A DNA stretch of 64,000 nucleotides. Source: Corallium rubrum. Taxonomy: Eukaryota > Cnidaria > Anthozoa > Scleralcyonacea > Coralliidae. A model generated the notes under the pieces. It ran no database searches. It was not told the origin of the DNA and saw only the letters and a list, made by a program, of their open reading frames with translations. The translations under genes were made by a program, and so were the position numbers. Of this stretch, positions 53,285 to 64,000 are shown one piece after another; the stretch's first letter is position 1; the number at the start of each line of letters is the position of its first letter. The DNA is taken from NCBI GenBank assembly GCA_964035015.1, contig OZ036005.1:807701-871700 (forward strand), read 5' to 3'.

Positions 53285-55022
53285 ATTAGGGGGGAGCTAG
53301 CCTGAGTATCAGGCCCTTCTTTTTCTTCTGGGGACTGGGGCGGAGAACGGAGAGAAAAAGAAGGGCCTGACACAAATCTATTCATAGACCCGTGTTCTAG
53401 GCCTTCTATTTCCTATTTGGGAGTTATAAATCCTACGTCATGAAGCGAATTTAGTTCCCAGTCCCATAGGCCACAGCTCAGCCAACGGAAAACCTATGTC
53501 TATGGACGAAACCCTGATTGGTTGAGAGACAAAAGCCGGAAGTAATCGACGGAAATTTAGTTATTAACTGATTCGAAAATCCAAAATCCAAATCGAAAGT
53601 TCTTCGTGGGAAAGTTTGTGTTTTATCAAATTTACCATTAGCGTTTTTGCCATACTCATGGACAAGAGCGATTAAAGAAGCTGAAGAAGGAACCTCCACG
53701 TTTTGCCGTAATAATGTGTATTGAAAGCCAGTCTGGCTGTCAAAACAAAACACTGCTGCTGTCTTGTCGTCAGTCTGACTACGGGAAGAAACAGTTGGGC
53801 TTTAAAGTTCATTCTGATCTGAAAAGCGAACGCAGTGTCCGTAATTTATAGTCTACTGGAACTTATACACTTATAGTACTGTAGGTATAAAGTCTGAATA
53901 CAAACCATATCAAGGCCACTTTGCAGCCTTTGCTTGACTGAATGTCTGAATCTGAACTGAAACGCGTAAGACAAATTATTATCTCGTCGCCAAGCTAAAG
54001 CAATTGTTGAAATGGGGTGAAACGTTTCAGTGAAAACATTTACTGTGTTGTGGCTATTCGGAAAATCGGAATTGCCGTTGTGCATTTAATTAAAATATCT
54101 GGGAATATATTTGAGAATTGTAATCAAATATTAAAATATTTGGTGGTCCCGAATCCCGATCGTTAAATAATTTCCCTAATTGCAAATTGCTGGTTCATTG
54201 CAGTATGCAGTACTAGATTTTACTTCGGCATTGCCACTTCGAAAGATTACTTGAAAACTGAATAAATGGTTTGAAGATGTTTATGCACAAGCAATGAATT
54301 TTTTGAGGTTCGATTGGTTAATATACACTTAATTCTGCTCCCGAGGGAAACAGTTAGTTTTGTTTTCCCGAGAGTCTTGATATTTCCCGAGACGAAGTCG
54401 AGGGAAACATCGAGACTCGAGGGAAAACAAAACTAACAGTTTCCCGAGGGAGCAGACATTAAGTGTTTTGTTATATAGTTTGAATTTCGCTACACAAACG
54501 AAATTAACAAACGCTAAGACTTACCAAAACATTTCGCCTGGCTCCGTAATTTCACTTCACAAACAAATATAAGTCTCAGAACAAAAAAACAGCAATACAT
54601 TTCTCCAGTTAATCTTCACACAGGCTTTGAAGACCTAGAAATATTCTTTTTTTCCTACCAAAGAAGCTTTTGTTTATAGGATGCCGTGAAGAGTTCAAAG
54701 TTCTAGCGGTCAACAATTGAAAACTTATTGACCGAGCAGGCAATAAGTTCTCAATTATTGCCCGCTCGGTAGATATTGAAATTTAACTAAGGTCATGTGA
54801 CCACAAACTAACCAATGACAGTCATCGTTGCATCCAGTGAAACTCTAGCTATATAACAATAAATGTTAATTAAGCTTTTTATAGACACACGCAATACAAA
54901 ACAGGAAGTGGTTTTTATTGGCTATGGTGCGTCACATGAATAGGGGGCGGAGAAGAATCAATGATTTGTGTCATGTGTCAGGCTCTCTTTCAAAGAGAGA
55001 CTGATACTCAGGTTAGGGGGAG
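53285..55022. mobile_element. Possible element with inverted GGGGGAGC...ends
   Basis: GGGGGGAGCTAGCCTGAGTATCAGG on the left is mirrored by CTGATACTCAGGTTAGGGGGAGC on the right, and GGGCCTGACACAAATC by GATTTGTGTCATGTGTCAGGC. The interior (about 1.6 kb) holds a nested fold-back (54325-54468) but no recognisable transposase. The outer match is short, so the boundaries are provisional. Confidence 0.5.
54325..54468. mobile_element. Fold-back MITE, near-perfect
   Basis: CACTTAATTCTGCTCCCGAG, then GGAAACAGTTAGTTTTGTTT, are mirrored by AAACAAAACTAACAGTTTCC and CGAGGGAGCAGACATTAAGTG. A second hairpin at 54722-54782 (CCGAGCAGGCAATAAG) follows. Confidence 0.85.
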
Positions 55023-55024
55023 CG

Positions 55025-55515
55025 GTACACTGTGTTAATCTTCAGTTAAACTGTTAATCGCCAACCCAGTCGTTTATTTAACTTAGTAGCAATATTTCAT
55101 CAAGGTTAAAAAAGAAGAAAATCAATGGACTAAATAAAAAAATTACTTTTTATTCAACACGGATATAAACACCAATAACAGAGAGCTCGTGCAAACTACT
55201 CTCGAATTGCATTATGGATAAACCTTTTGAAAATTCGACATGGACATAGGGATAATGATATGCCATGAAGTATTGTAAGACCGCTGACGTGAATTTCCGG
55301 ATATTCAAATCTCGCATTTTCAACGTACATCTCAAGAAGAAGAGAAAATGGCTTTTGATTAATAATTTGTCAATGTATAAGCGAAACCAACGAAAATTTA
55401 GACTCTAAGAAGTCCAAAAGTAAGTATAAGCATTTGTCTGTTGTAATTATTTCGTAGATTAGCAATAGTTAGGTAAAATCTGACGAAAACCATCTCGGCC
55501 AATCAGCCAATTACC
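55025..55515. other. No gene seen
   Basis: AT-rich DNA with short frames only, including a 61-codon minus-strand frame (55150-55335) without recognised relatives. Confidence 0.4.
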
Positions 55516-55996
55516 AGGGTGCATTCGGTGTAAATGCTACGCCGAAGATACGCCAAAGCAGTCGCAACGCTTACGCCAACATCCCACCCTGGCCCATTCT
55601 TCCGACCGTCTCACCCACGCCAGGGCGTATGAGTCAGTTCTGCAAAAATTCCACACGTTTTAGGACCCTTTTTGAGAAGTTTAAATCGTAATTAGCTTTT
55701 AAATATCAATAAGATACAATAGTCCGATACAGGGTGACCGGGGTGCAAAAACAACAGACTCAGACTCTTAAAGTACAACATTTATTCACGTTCATTTAAC
55801 ACATGTGTAATGTCGGTACTAAGCCTAAACCTGTTACGCCGTTTGAATCGTTTGATGTATTTATTGGTATTTATGCGCCGCCAAGTTAAAAACAGCGTAC
55901 GCCACTACGCCAGGAAAGATGATTGTGCGCCAGTACGCCAAGGCTTACTGTAACTCTACGCCGAAGATCTTCCGATTAGACTACACCGAATGCCCT
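55516..55996. mobile_element. Fold-back MITE with GGGTGCATTCGGTGTA ends
   Basis: AGGGTGCATTCGGTGTAAATG with CTACGCCGAAGAT is mirrored by ATCTTCGGCGTAGAGTTAC and CTACACCGAATGCCCT. The word TACGCC recurs many times inside. Confidence 0.8.
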
Positions 55997-56094
55997 AGAC
56001 TTGTCAGCGTTGTACAGTAGTGGCAAACAGGAGTAAATGTCACGCCAAATAACCTAAACTCTGAATAGCTGACTTAAAAACGATCTTGATGATG

Positions 56095-56620
56095 TATTAT
56101 GGTCTTATTACTCGGGCTACCGATAGGTAGACCGAGTCTAGGTTTCGGCTCCGTTTCTGTTTCTGTTTTTTTTTGTTTTTTTTCCGTGTCACGAAATTGC
56201 ATTTTTGCACAATTTACTTCCGGTACCAGCCATGTTTTCCGGTCAGGCCGACTTCTAATATTAAACTCTTTCGCTTTTGGTGAACTCAACACTTCAAGGG
56301 TTATTAAACGATCAAGGTGTTCTTGGACGTAGTTATTAAACGATCATAGTTATTGGGCAGTAATGTCGCTGGCAAGTATCTTGATATTATTATACACTTA
56401 CAATCGCACACGCCGTTCGGTAAACATGAAGCTGTGTAATTGAAGGCGAAGAGACTTGACTTATTGACTGCTGTTTCTTTCTTTGCTTTCCTGATGTCTG
56501 ATCACTCGTCTCGGATGTGTTCTGTGTGTTCACAGACATAGTTATTGGTCAGTAATGTCGCTGGCAAGTATCTTGATATTATATACACTTACAAACGCAC
56601 ACGCCGTTGATAGTTGTGTT
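56095..56620 (+). repeat. Tandem copies of a dispersed repeat
   Basis: CAGTAATGTCGCTGGCAAGT followed by ATCTTGATATTAT and ACGCACACGCCGTT occurs at 56358 and 56551. The first 25 bases are the same as in the direct repeats at 37872 and 39751. T-rich tract at 56166-56182. Confidence 0.75.
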
Positions 56621-56639
56621 GATATTTAATACCTGAAGA

Positions 56640-57180
56640 GACTCGACATATAAACGTGTACATGTGCGGAAATACGTTAATAAATACAGGCAATCGTGTT
56701 TTGTTATTGCAAATTGTGTTTTCTATCGGAGAATTGGATTGTGTTTTGACTTTTGTCTGTGACCAATGTGTTTAATAGACTTTAGACCTTAACACTGCAT
56801 AGCACTGTGATTTTGCAGTAGCCCGAGTGAACGCCTGACCAGGCGTCTTGTTTTGTGATATAATACTGTTTTAATTTGTAAATTTCCAAAATAAGTGATG
56901 ATCGCGCGCTGTAATCTTAAAAAATCAATGTAATATTTGCGTTTTATTGTATTGCTTTAATTTTTTCAACTTTGAATTTGTAAAATGTTGCTTTTCATTT
57001 AACTGCTAAAAAGTTTGTTGGTAAAGTCATTTATTGTTTAAATATTTAACATTTTATTATAGATTATAATAATATAAACAATAATAATTAGCATAAATTA
57101 ACATAATTTGCAAAATGGGCTGTCTGGCAAGACCCGAAACCCAAAATTTGAATAGAGGTAAAGACAATTCAAATGATATA
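56640..57180. other. No gene seen; AT-rich
   Basis: A very AT-rich stretch (56930-57110) with short homopolymer runs. No inverted ends or coding sign noted. Confidence 0.4.
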
Positions 57181-57184
57181 TTGT

Positions 57185-57435
57185 GCAGTGGTGGATACAG
57201 GATTTTTGCAAGGGGGGTGACTATAAGGTGCTCAGTTGTTTCTTTCAGAATATTTAGCAAGGGGGGGGGGCAAAACAGGCAATACTTACTACGTGGGGGC
57301 AGGGTGGCGCTAAAGATGTGACAAAATTCCAGGGGGTCCCGGGGCATTCTCCCCGGAAAAATTTTGAATTTTAGAGTCTCTGAAATAGCATTTCCTGCAT
57401 TTTGAGGGGGATTTGAAAGAGTTTTGAAGGATATA
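57185..57435 (+). repeat. G-rich dispersed repeat fragment
   Basis: TGGATACAGGATTTTTGCAA, AGGGGGGTGAC, a poly-G run, GGGGGTCCCGGGGCATTCTC and TGAATTTTAGAGTCTCTGAA match the fragment at 9725. A further piece (GGGGGTGACTAGTCACCCAGTCACCCCCC) at 57807 is a related inverted repeat. Confidence 0.7.
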
Positions 57436-57439
57436 AATT

Positions 57440-58370
57440 ACCAAACAAAATACCCAAATATATGAATACACCACATGTCGTCATTGCCGTGGACTCATGG
57501 GGATATGTTTTATACCGGTTTATGTTCCAAAATTACTATGTATATTCAGATTGAGATTGTATACAATACGTCTATATAATCGTGATTCTTACTGTTTTAA
57601 AATTGGGGTTTCAAATTTACAAGATATTAGCGTATCATGATGTCCAATCTTATTGCAAAGGAGAGGCCATAGCTACGGCCTGTATCAATAAGCATTGTTA
57701 TACAGTGTAATTTATGCACGTTTTACACACGGGTAACTGTTGTGATTTATATAAACAGCTGCTAGTGTATCGCTGTATAATCCTGTATTGGTTGGGGCAG
57801 GGAAGGGGGGTGACTAGTCACCCAGTCACCCCCCCTGTATCCGCCCCTGATTGTGGTATTATTTTTGTGGCATAATGCCATGTTAATTTGCAAATTGGTG
57901 AGACCACTTGCTGCGATTGGGTTTTGAGCTGGACAGGGATTTAATTAAAGTCTAATTTATAGTTAGCAAGGTTCATCATGTAGTCGTGTATTGACACACC
58001 GAAAGAACATGCACAAAGTCAATATTAAAAAAACCGAGATGAACCAAATGGCAAATTTCATTCAAAAATATATATAAAGAGTGGCCAAGAAAAGACACAA
58101 TGCCAACATCCTAGCGTTCAAAGACCACTCTAAACAAGATATTATTTATATTAATTTTCATTTTCAAGATTTCTTCCGTATAAATACGAATCTCCTACTG
58201 TTACGCCCTAATCAAACGGGAACGCAAGTCATCGCAAGTTGGCACCCAAATTAACAAAATAAAGGTTTCATGAGTGTTTTAAACAAGTTTTAACTTTGTC
58301 ACGGACACGGTACATGATATTTTCAGGAAATTATTCAGAGCAGCTGGCTGGGATAGCGTGACTGCCAACT
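57440..58370. other. No gene seen
   Basis: AT-rich sequence with TATACAGTGTAATTTAT-like words and the inverted piece at 57800-57840. ACTTGCGATGACTTGCGTTC at 58369, also at 40615, marks a dispersed repeat end. Confidence 0.4.
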
Positions 58371-58375
58371 TGCGA

Positions 58376-59696
58376 TGACTTGCGTTCTCGTTTGATTAGG
58401 GCTTTAAACTTTCTTCTGCTTTTGTCACCACAAACACTGCCAATTCAACCACAAACACTGCCAATTCAGTCTACTCTTTTGGCGGATTGTTTTTCACGTT
58501 CACGGTTTCTTACTTTTTTCGTTGTTGACACATAAATATGACAAGGCATCAATCAGTTCTCTTCATGATCTAAAAAGCCGTTTGTTTCAAAATTTCTTCA
58601 TCGTTCCCTCTCGAGTTATGTAGAATACACCAGAGCAAAATTCTTTACCGGCTTTGAACAGTTTCAGGACACATCCTTCTTCTTTCAGTTACAATTGTTT
58701 TCAGTCTTTATCGTATTGATTTTTAGGCTTTTTTCAGTGGTTTTAAGTCGTATTTATTGTGTAAGAAATAGAAAACATTTTCCGTGTTTCCATAGAGTTT
58801 TATACAATACCCTGGTTGCTATGCGTGTTTTCATTGGTTGTTGCCCATGATCTATTAGAGGACAGACACATGGATCACGTCAGATCACGTCAGATCACGT
58901 CAGATCACGTCAGCTGACTTGCTTTTTTCTTTCTTCATGCCCCAAAATCCGGCAAGAAGTATCGACTGCGTCTCGTGGGCCACTTTTTTGTTCTTACCAC
59001 GTTGTGACGTCATCTGTGCATCTATAACTGAACAGACAACGGCAAAATGGAATCTATTTGTTAAATAGAAACCCGAGTGGAAGTTTGGGAGAACGAGAAA
59101 TTGTAGTGGGAACATGAGCCCGCAGGGCGAGTGTTTCCACGCTATTTCGAGTTCTCCCAAACTTCCACAAGTGTTTCTATAACTGTATGGGAACACGGAA
59201 AAAATGTTTTCTATTTCCTTTATAAAATAACCTGTCGAAAATAGGTATAGAACGTAAAAATAATCACTGCATCAAAGTGAAAATTCTCCTTACTCTTCAT
59301 AATGGCGTATGATGGCGTATCCCACCGTAATGATGGCGTATTGAATGGCGTGAACTTTGCCGTGTTTCCAAAAAGTTTTAGAAACACGGCTTTCGACCAA
59401 TCGCCACGCTTCTTTTCAAAATGTTATTTTCTAATGTCTTTTTCTCGCTGCCACATCTCTTGTTTGCCTTCTTTCTTTGGTCTTTTTCCATAGTAATATT
59501 AATGTACATTTTAGCTGAAACCATTTTTTCTGGCAAAGATTTCTTTCGTCATGATCGTTGAAAAACTATTTCATAATCCAACCGAACTTATAAATTATAA
59601 TTTGCTGTCGTAAATTTAAATATAAATTTTAATAATTTAACACGTTAGTTACCAGTACCCTGCTATTCGAACTGCACAAGTTGTGGATTTGATAAT

Positions 59697-59754
<58 letters not shown>

Positions 59755-59870
59755 GTTTCAGAATTGCTTTCAGCTTTTCATCTCGCGTGTAGAGTGAACT
59801 CCACACACGTCGAGATTAGCACCCTCACCGGGCTCCGGACCTTCGGCCCTCCGCCCGGGCTCGGGGATAA
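58376..59870 (-). repeat. Inverted and split copy of the 36.6-39 kb repeat
   Basis: Minus-strand blocks 59580-59870, 59400-59530 and 58420-58760 follow the order of 36590-37450 (CCGGGCTC / GAGCCCGG end, (TA)n run, TTCGTCATGATCGTTGAAAA, AAAAGCCGTTTGTTTCAAAA). MITEs at 58762-59216 and 59340-59395 split it. (TA)n at 59697-59751 is longer than in the other copy. Four direct copies of CAGATCACGT lie at 58878-58915. Confidence 0.8.
58762..59216. mobile_element. Fold-back MITE in the split repeat
   Basis: AAATAGAAAACATTTTCCGT with GTTTCCATA is mirrored by TATGGGAACACGGAAAAAAT and GTTTTCTATTT. An inner hairpin (GGAAGTTTGGGAGAACGAGA, 59080-59170) is nested. Confidence 0.85.
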
Positions 59871-59879
59871 TATGCCAGT

Positions 59880-60285
59880 CTAAATTATTTTTTTAATGTT
59901 TTGGCCTAGCTAGACTAAAATTCGGGTCTCCGTTGATTCCTTGATGCGTCCTCCACCAGATATTCAACAACAACGACAAAATTATATAAAATATGGTGGG
60001 TAGTGAGACCTTCACTGGCGTTGTGTGAGGACTAATTTGGAGCATAATACTTTGTGTTCTACCACGGCGGCGACAACGCACTGTTATTTGTGGTATGTTT
60101 AATAAATTTGCCAGTTTTTTCCGCTCATTTTTAAGCCTAATACTTTACGTTTGACCACAGCAGTTGAGTTTCACGTGAAGTGTCTAGTTTCAGTCAATGC
60201 CTGCGGTTTGATGTATGTTTTGGCGTTGTTCGATTTCTCGGTTCTTTGAAAATCGACTATCACTCGGACTTTACATGATGTCCCT
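59880..60285. other. No gene seen
   Basis: Mixed-composition sequence with GTTCTACCACGGCGGCGACA and a second TTTGACCACAGCAGTTG-like half-copy 85 bases on. No open frame of note. Confidence 0.4.
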
Positions 60286-60862
60286 TAAGGTGGCTGCCTA
60301 CGGTAATTTCAATAGGGGACTGGTGACTAGAAATAGTATCGCTACGCATGCGTAAACAGCGATCTTGTCGTTTCGAAATTCTATGACCGCGTCGACATGG
60401 ATGTTAGACTTGTAGACGTTTTTTTCGGTGAATCTTGGTAAAATTTTGTAAATAAGTAGTTTCTAAAGTATATATAATTTTAAAGAAATTTCATAAGACA
60501 GAACTTTTTTAAATCGATAATTTTTATAGCGAAAAATCTGTCCCGACAACCTACCTTCATTTTTTGCATGGATATTCCCTACAACAATATCTATCATCTC
60601 GGCAATTTTTAAAAAGTTTCACCGAAGCAAACTGAAGACATGCCGCTTCAATTATGCAATATTTGAAAATATACCAAAGTTCCAACGTCATTATTACCAT
60701 GGTAACAGCAAATAATTGAACTTTTTGATAGATATTTTATATCTGCGATAGTTCTGCTATAGTAAGGTTTACTTAGTATTCATCTAACAAACATTAGATA
60801 ACATTAGATAATGAGCGTATGAAATAGCGCGTATTTATTGAAACTATAGGGAGCTACCTTAA
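60286..60862. mobile_element. TTAA-flanked fold-back MITE
   Basis: TTAA at 60286 and 60859 bounds GGTGGCTGCCTACGG and its near-complement. It begins like the MITE at 23479 (TTAAGGTGGCT), so the two are relatives. Confidence 0.8.
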
Positions 60863-61021
60863 GTCAGCCATTGACATAGAATTAACGAGGCGCTTCCAGC
60901 CCCGCGGGATAACACTCGCGCGGGAATGTACTTTCTTGTTCTAAATGCCATTTCAATCCATTTTACCGCTGCTGTAAGACTTGCCGGACAAACGGCAATC
61001 TAAGTATCTAACATTTTTATC

Positions 61022-61317
61022 TTACTGTCGTGGCAATAGAAGCGTTCCTAAAATAATTGTGCAATTCGTTTGTTCAAATTGATCAATTCATTTGATGAAC
61101 TTCCTGTTTATTATTGCTAAACTTCCTGTTTTGAATTTGATTGGTTCCTGGTTTTTGAATAACCAATAAGAAAAAGGATTATTTGCCAAACACCAATCAA
61201 ATTCAAAACAGAGTTCAAAACAGGAAGTTTAGTAATATTTTCATCAAATGAATTGTTCAACGTGAGGAATACAACTGCACAATTATTTTAGGAACGCTTC
61301 TATTGCCACGACAGTAA
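61022..61317. mobile_element. Fold-back MITE
   Basis: TTACTGTCGTGGCAATAGAA then GCGTTCCTAAAATAATTGTG is mirrored at 61276-61317. AACTTCCTGTTTTGAATTTG pairs with CAAATTCAAAACAG inside. Confidence 0.9.
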
Positions 61318-61636
61318 CTTTAAAGCTATTTTTCTCAAATCACGAAATTCAATCGAAAACCGAACATCTCAAAAAATAGATTTCTATTACGTTTTTGACC
61401 AATTGTTCCGAAATTTTTAATACTAAAAGATACAAACAGTATCCAGGAGCTGAACCTTTAAAATTAACAAGTATTGTAAAGCTCTTTTCTTTATAATAAA
61501 CTGCGTGTTTGTTCAATTTTCAAAAAATTCTATTTTTGTGAAATATCTTTACAAATTCTGAAAAACTGACAAATGTTCCATTTTTTAGGTTTAGTTCCTT
61601 GAATATGTATTCATTGAAAAAAATAACCACTAAAGT

Positions 61637-64000
61637 GTTACTATGATGAAAAAACAGTCTTTTTATCTTATCATAAAGTACATTTAAAATGAGGATGAAC
61701 GGCGTTTGTGCTTTGTCATTATCGCATCTCGTTCAAGAGATATTCACGTTTTGGAAATATGCAAATTATATGGCTGATGACGTCATTTTATCCAAACGAG
61801 CGAAATGAGAATCGTAAACTAAGGAATATCTCTGGAAATAAACAATAGAACGTGCTTAAACTTTGTATGCTTACAGTATCCAATAAAATACACTTCTCTG
61901 TGGAACTTTTGTGATGGCCATGGTAAGCGCATGCTCTCAGGTTACTCTAAACCTTAAAAAGGGAATTATCATTTTTGCCTCATTGTTTAAAAATAGAAAG
62001 ATTTAAACGTTTGAATTATAATGCCTACATAAGCTCTAATATTAAGGACTTATTAACCGAGTGCGAGGTCTGTACGGGAAAGTATTTGCCTGAGGTTTTC
62101 GTACAGACCGAGCGACGAAGGAGCGAGGTTTGTGCGATAAACCGGAGGCAAATACTTTCCCGTACAGACCGAGCAAACGAGGTTAATAAGGAATTTATTA
62201 TATGGCTATTGGTTCATTTCATTTTTAAGCTTCGAGCGTTGTTTTCGTCTTCGGAGTAGAGTATGCTGTTTACCTTACCTGTTAACTTTTTCGTGTCGCT
62301 TCTTGGCCTTCTTGTTTACACTAGTTCGGCTTTCATTTGTCGTGTTTTTAGATAAACAGCTTTAAAGAAAACCAGCAGTAATGTTCCAACACATTTTATT
62401 GTTCAGAATATTTGAATAAAGATACCCAGTAAGTTCTCTTTTATTTGTACTCAAATGAACTCCGAAATTTTCCCGCCAAAACGTACAGGGCCGAGAAAAA
62501 AGCGTATTGACCCCCACCCACCCCCCCCCCCCCCTTCTTTTCAGATTTGATTCTTTTCCCCATATCTTTACTACATCAGCCTCTACTCTTCTTTGATTTT
62601 CTTCCCTAGCCCTAAGACCCTTTGATTCTTTTCCCCCACCCCAGGGGGGGGGGGGGAATTATAGAAGAATATACACCCCTGCCCCGAGGTCAATATCGTA
62701 AAATCCCGACCTCTCAGGAACCAATCAGCGTGCGTCGTTTTGCGTACGGACCGGAAATGAAACCCAGCCATATAATAATCGCTTTTATTATTGACCCCCA
62801 CCCACCCCCCCCCCCCCCTTCTTTTCAGATTTGATTCTTTTCCCCATATCTTTACTACATCAGCCTCTACTCTTCTTTGATTTTCTTCCCTAGCCCTAAG
62901 ACCCTTTGATTCTTTTCCCCCACCCCAGGGGGGGGGGGGAATTATAGAAGAATATACACCCCTGCCCCGAGGTCAATATCGTAAAATCCCGACCTCTCAG
63001 GAACCAATCAGCGTGCGTCGTTTTGCGTACGGACCGGAAATGAAACCCAGCCATATAATAATCGCTTTTATTATATGGCTGGGTTTGATTTCCGGTCCGT
63101 ACGCAAAACGACGCACGCTGATTGGTTCCTGAGAGGTCGGGATTTTACGATATTGACCGACCGGTCAATACGCTTTTTTCTCGGCCCTGTAAAGTTTTGG
63201 CGGGAACATTTCTGAGTTGATTTGAATACAAATAAAAGAGTACTGGGTATCTTTATTCAAATATTCTGAACAATAAAATGTGTTGGAACATTACTCCTGG
63301 TTTTCTTTAAGGCTGTTTATCTGAAAACGCCACAAATGAAAGCCGAACTGGTGTAAACAAGAAGGCCAAGAAGCGACACGTACAAAAGTTAACACGTAAG
63401 GTAAACAGCATACTCCGAAGACGAAAACAACGCTCGAAGCTTGAAAATAAAATGAACCAATAGCCATATAATAAATTCCTTATTAACCTCGTTTGCTCGG
63501 TCTATACGGGAAAGTATTTGCCCTCGGTTTTATCGCACAAACCTCGCTCCTTCGTCGCTCGGTCTGTACGAAAACTTCAGGCAAATACTTTCCCGTACAG
63601 ACCTCGCACTCGGTTAATAAGTCCTTATTATTTGTTGGAGTATACGCTACTTGATTGCTGATAAATACGCAAATTTAATTTTATCATTGGAGTCATTGGA
63701 GGAGGCCAGGAACCAGCAGTTTCCACGAAAACAACTAAAGTTCCAGTGAAACGTATTTAATTTATTACTATAAGCATGCAAAATTTGAGCACTTGTATTG
63801 TTTATTTCTAGAGATATTCCTAATTTTATTTCCTCATTTCGCTCGTTTGGAGAAAATGACGTCATCAGCCGTATAATTTGCATATTTCAAAAACGTGAAT
63901 ATCTCTTGAACGAGATGAGATATTTACAAACCACAAACGCCGTTCATCCTCATTTCAAATGTACTTTATGATAAGATCAAGATTTTCATAATAGTGACAC
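61637..64000. mobile_element. Large nested palindrome, cut by the window end
   Basis: The left arm from 61637 (CTTATCATAAAGTACATTTA, GAGGATGAACGGCG, GATATTCACGTTTT) is mirrored up to the last base of the window. Nested inside are ACCGAGTGCGAGGTCTGTAC hairpins (62055-62190 and 63478-63615) and the AAGCTTCGAGCGTTG arms. The centre (62505-63072) is a tandem pair of 284-base units. The right end continues beyond the window. No transposase is seen. Confidence 0.88.
62505..63072 (+). repeat. Two tandem 284-base units at the palindrome centre
   Basis: 62505-62788 and 62789-63072 are almost identical. Each begins TATTGACCCCCACCCACC with a poly-C run and includes CCAGGGGGG, ACCTCTCAGGAACCAATCAG and GTTTTGCGTACGGACC. 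After them the last part follows inverted (63073-63180). Only poly-C and poly-G lengths differ. Confidence 0.93.

Noticed and set aside
53478-53753. 91-codon minus-strand ORF
   Set aside because: No recognisable motif, and it lies in a probable mobile element; not enough to call a gene.

Overview
The window is nuclear DNA of an invertebrate animal. The genes have introns with GT-AG boundaries, intergenic and intron space is AT-rich, and it is packed with fold-back (palindromic) MITEs, tRNA- and 5S-derived SINEs, and hAT, Kolobok-like, LINE and Penelope-like fragments. An anthozoan cnidarian (coral or sea anemone) is the best guess. It rests on remembered resemblance of the 2A-bearing mobile ORF, the SAM-like/HECT-family fragment and the Kolobok fragments to cnidarian sequences; no search was run.

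Three conserved cellular genes are clear. (1) Positions 1062-18609 (+) hold the last nine coding exons of the eIF2B delta subunit gene (EIF2B4). Its upstream exons lie before the window, and its introns hold most of the mobile DNA of the first 18 kb. (2) Positions 21351-31212 (-) hold a five-exon gene with a TPX2-type N-terminus. It is short and ends in a Gln/Lys/Thr pentapeptide tract instead of the usual TPX2 repeats. (3) Positions 32257-36054 (+) hold a two-exon SETD4-type SET-domain methyltransferase, divergent from the TPX2-like gene across about 1 kb. A fourth, unrecognised gene encodes a 167-residue protein with a Cys-rich C-terminus (41033-41536, +).

Layout: 1-983 GTG/GAT-rich repeat; 1062-18609 EIF2B4 with MITEs, SINEs, two hAT elements, two TTAA-flanked Kolobok-like derivatives and a 1-kb ACTTC array; 18.9-21.3 kb repeats with a Penelope-type RT fragment; 21.3-31.2 kb TPX2-like gene; 32.2-36.1 kb SETD4; 36.6-40.3 kb direct repeats; 41.0-41.5 kb small gene; 41.8-53.25 kb a large inverted duplication whose spacer holds two tandem copies of a mobile ORF with a 2A-type translation-skipping motif; 53.3-61.6 kb repeats with no gene recognised; 61.64-64.0 kb a nested palindrome cut by the window end.

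Most notable are the two DVEENPGP motifs, each joining a hydrophobic leader to a Cys-peptidase-like domain, and a short hairpin module (CTGAYGA, variable stem, GAAAC or GAAAG) that recurs at six places. Its stem sequence differs between copies while pairing is kept, which points to a structured RNA resembling a hammerhead core.
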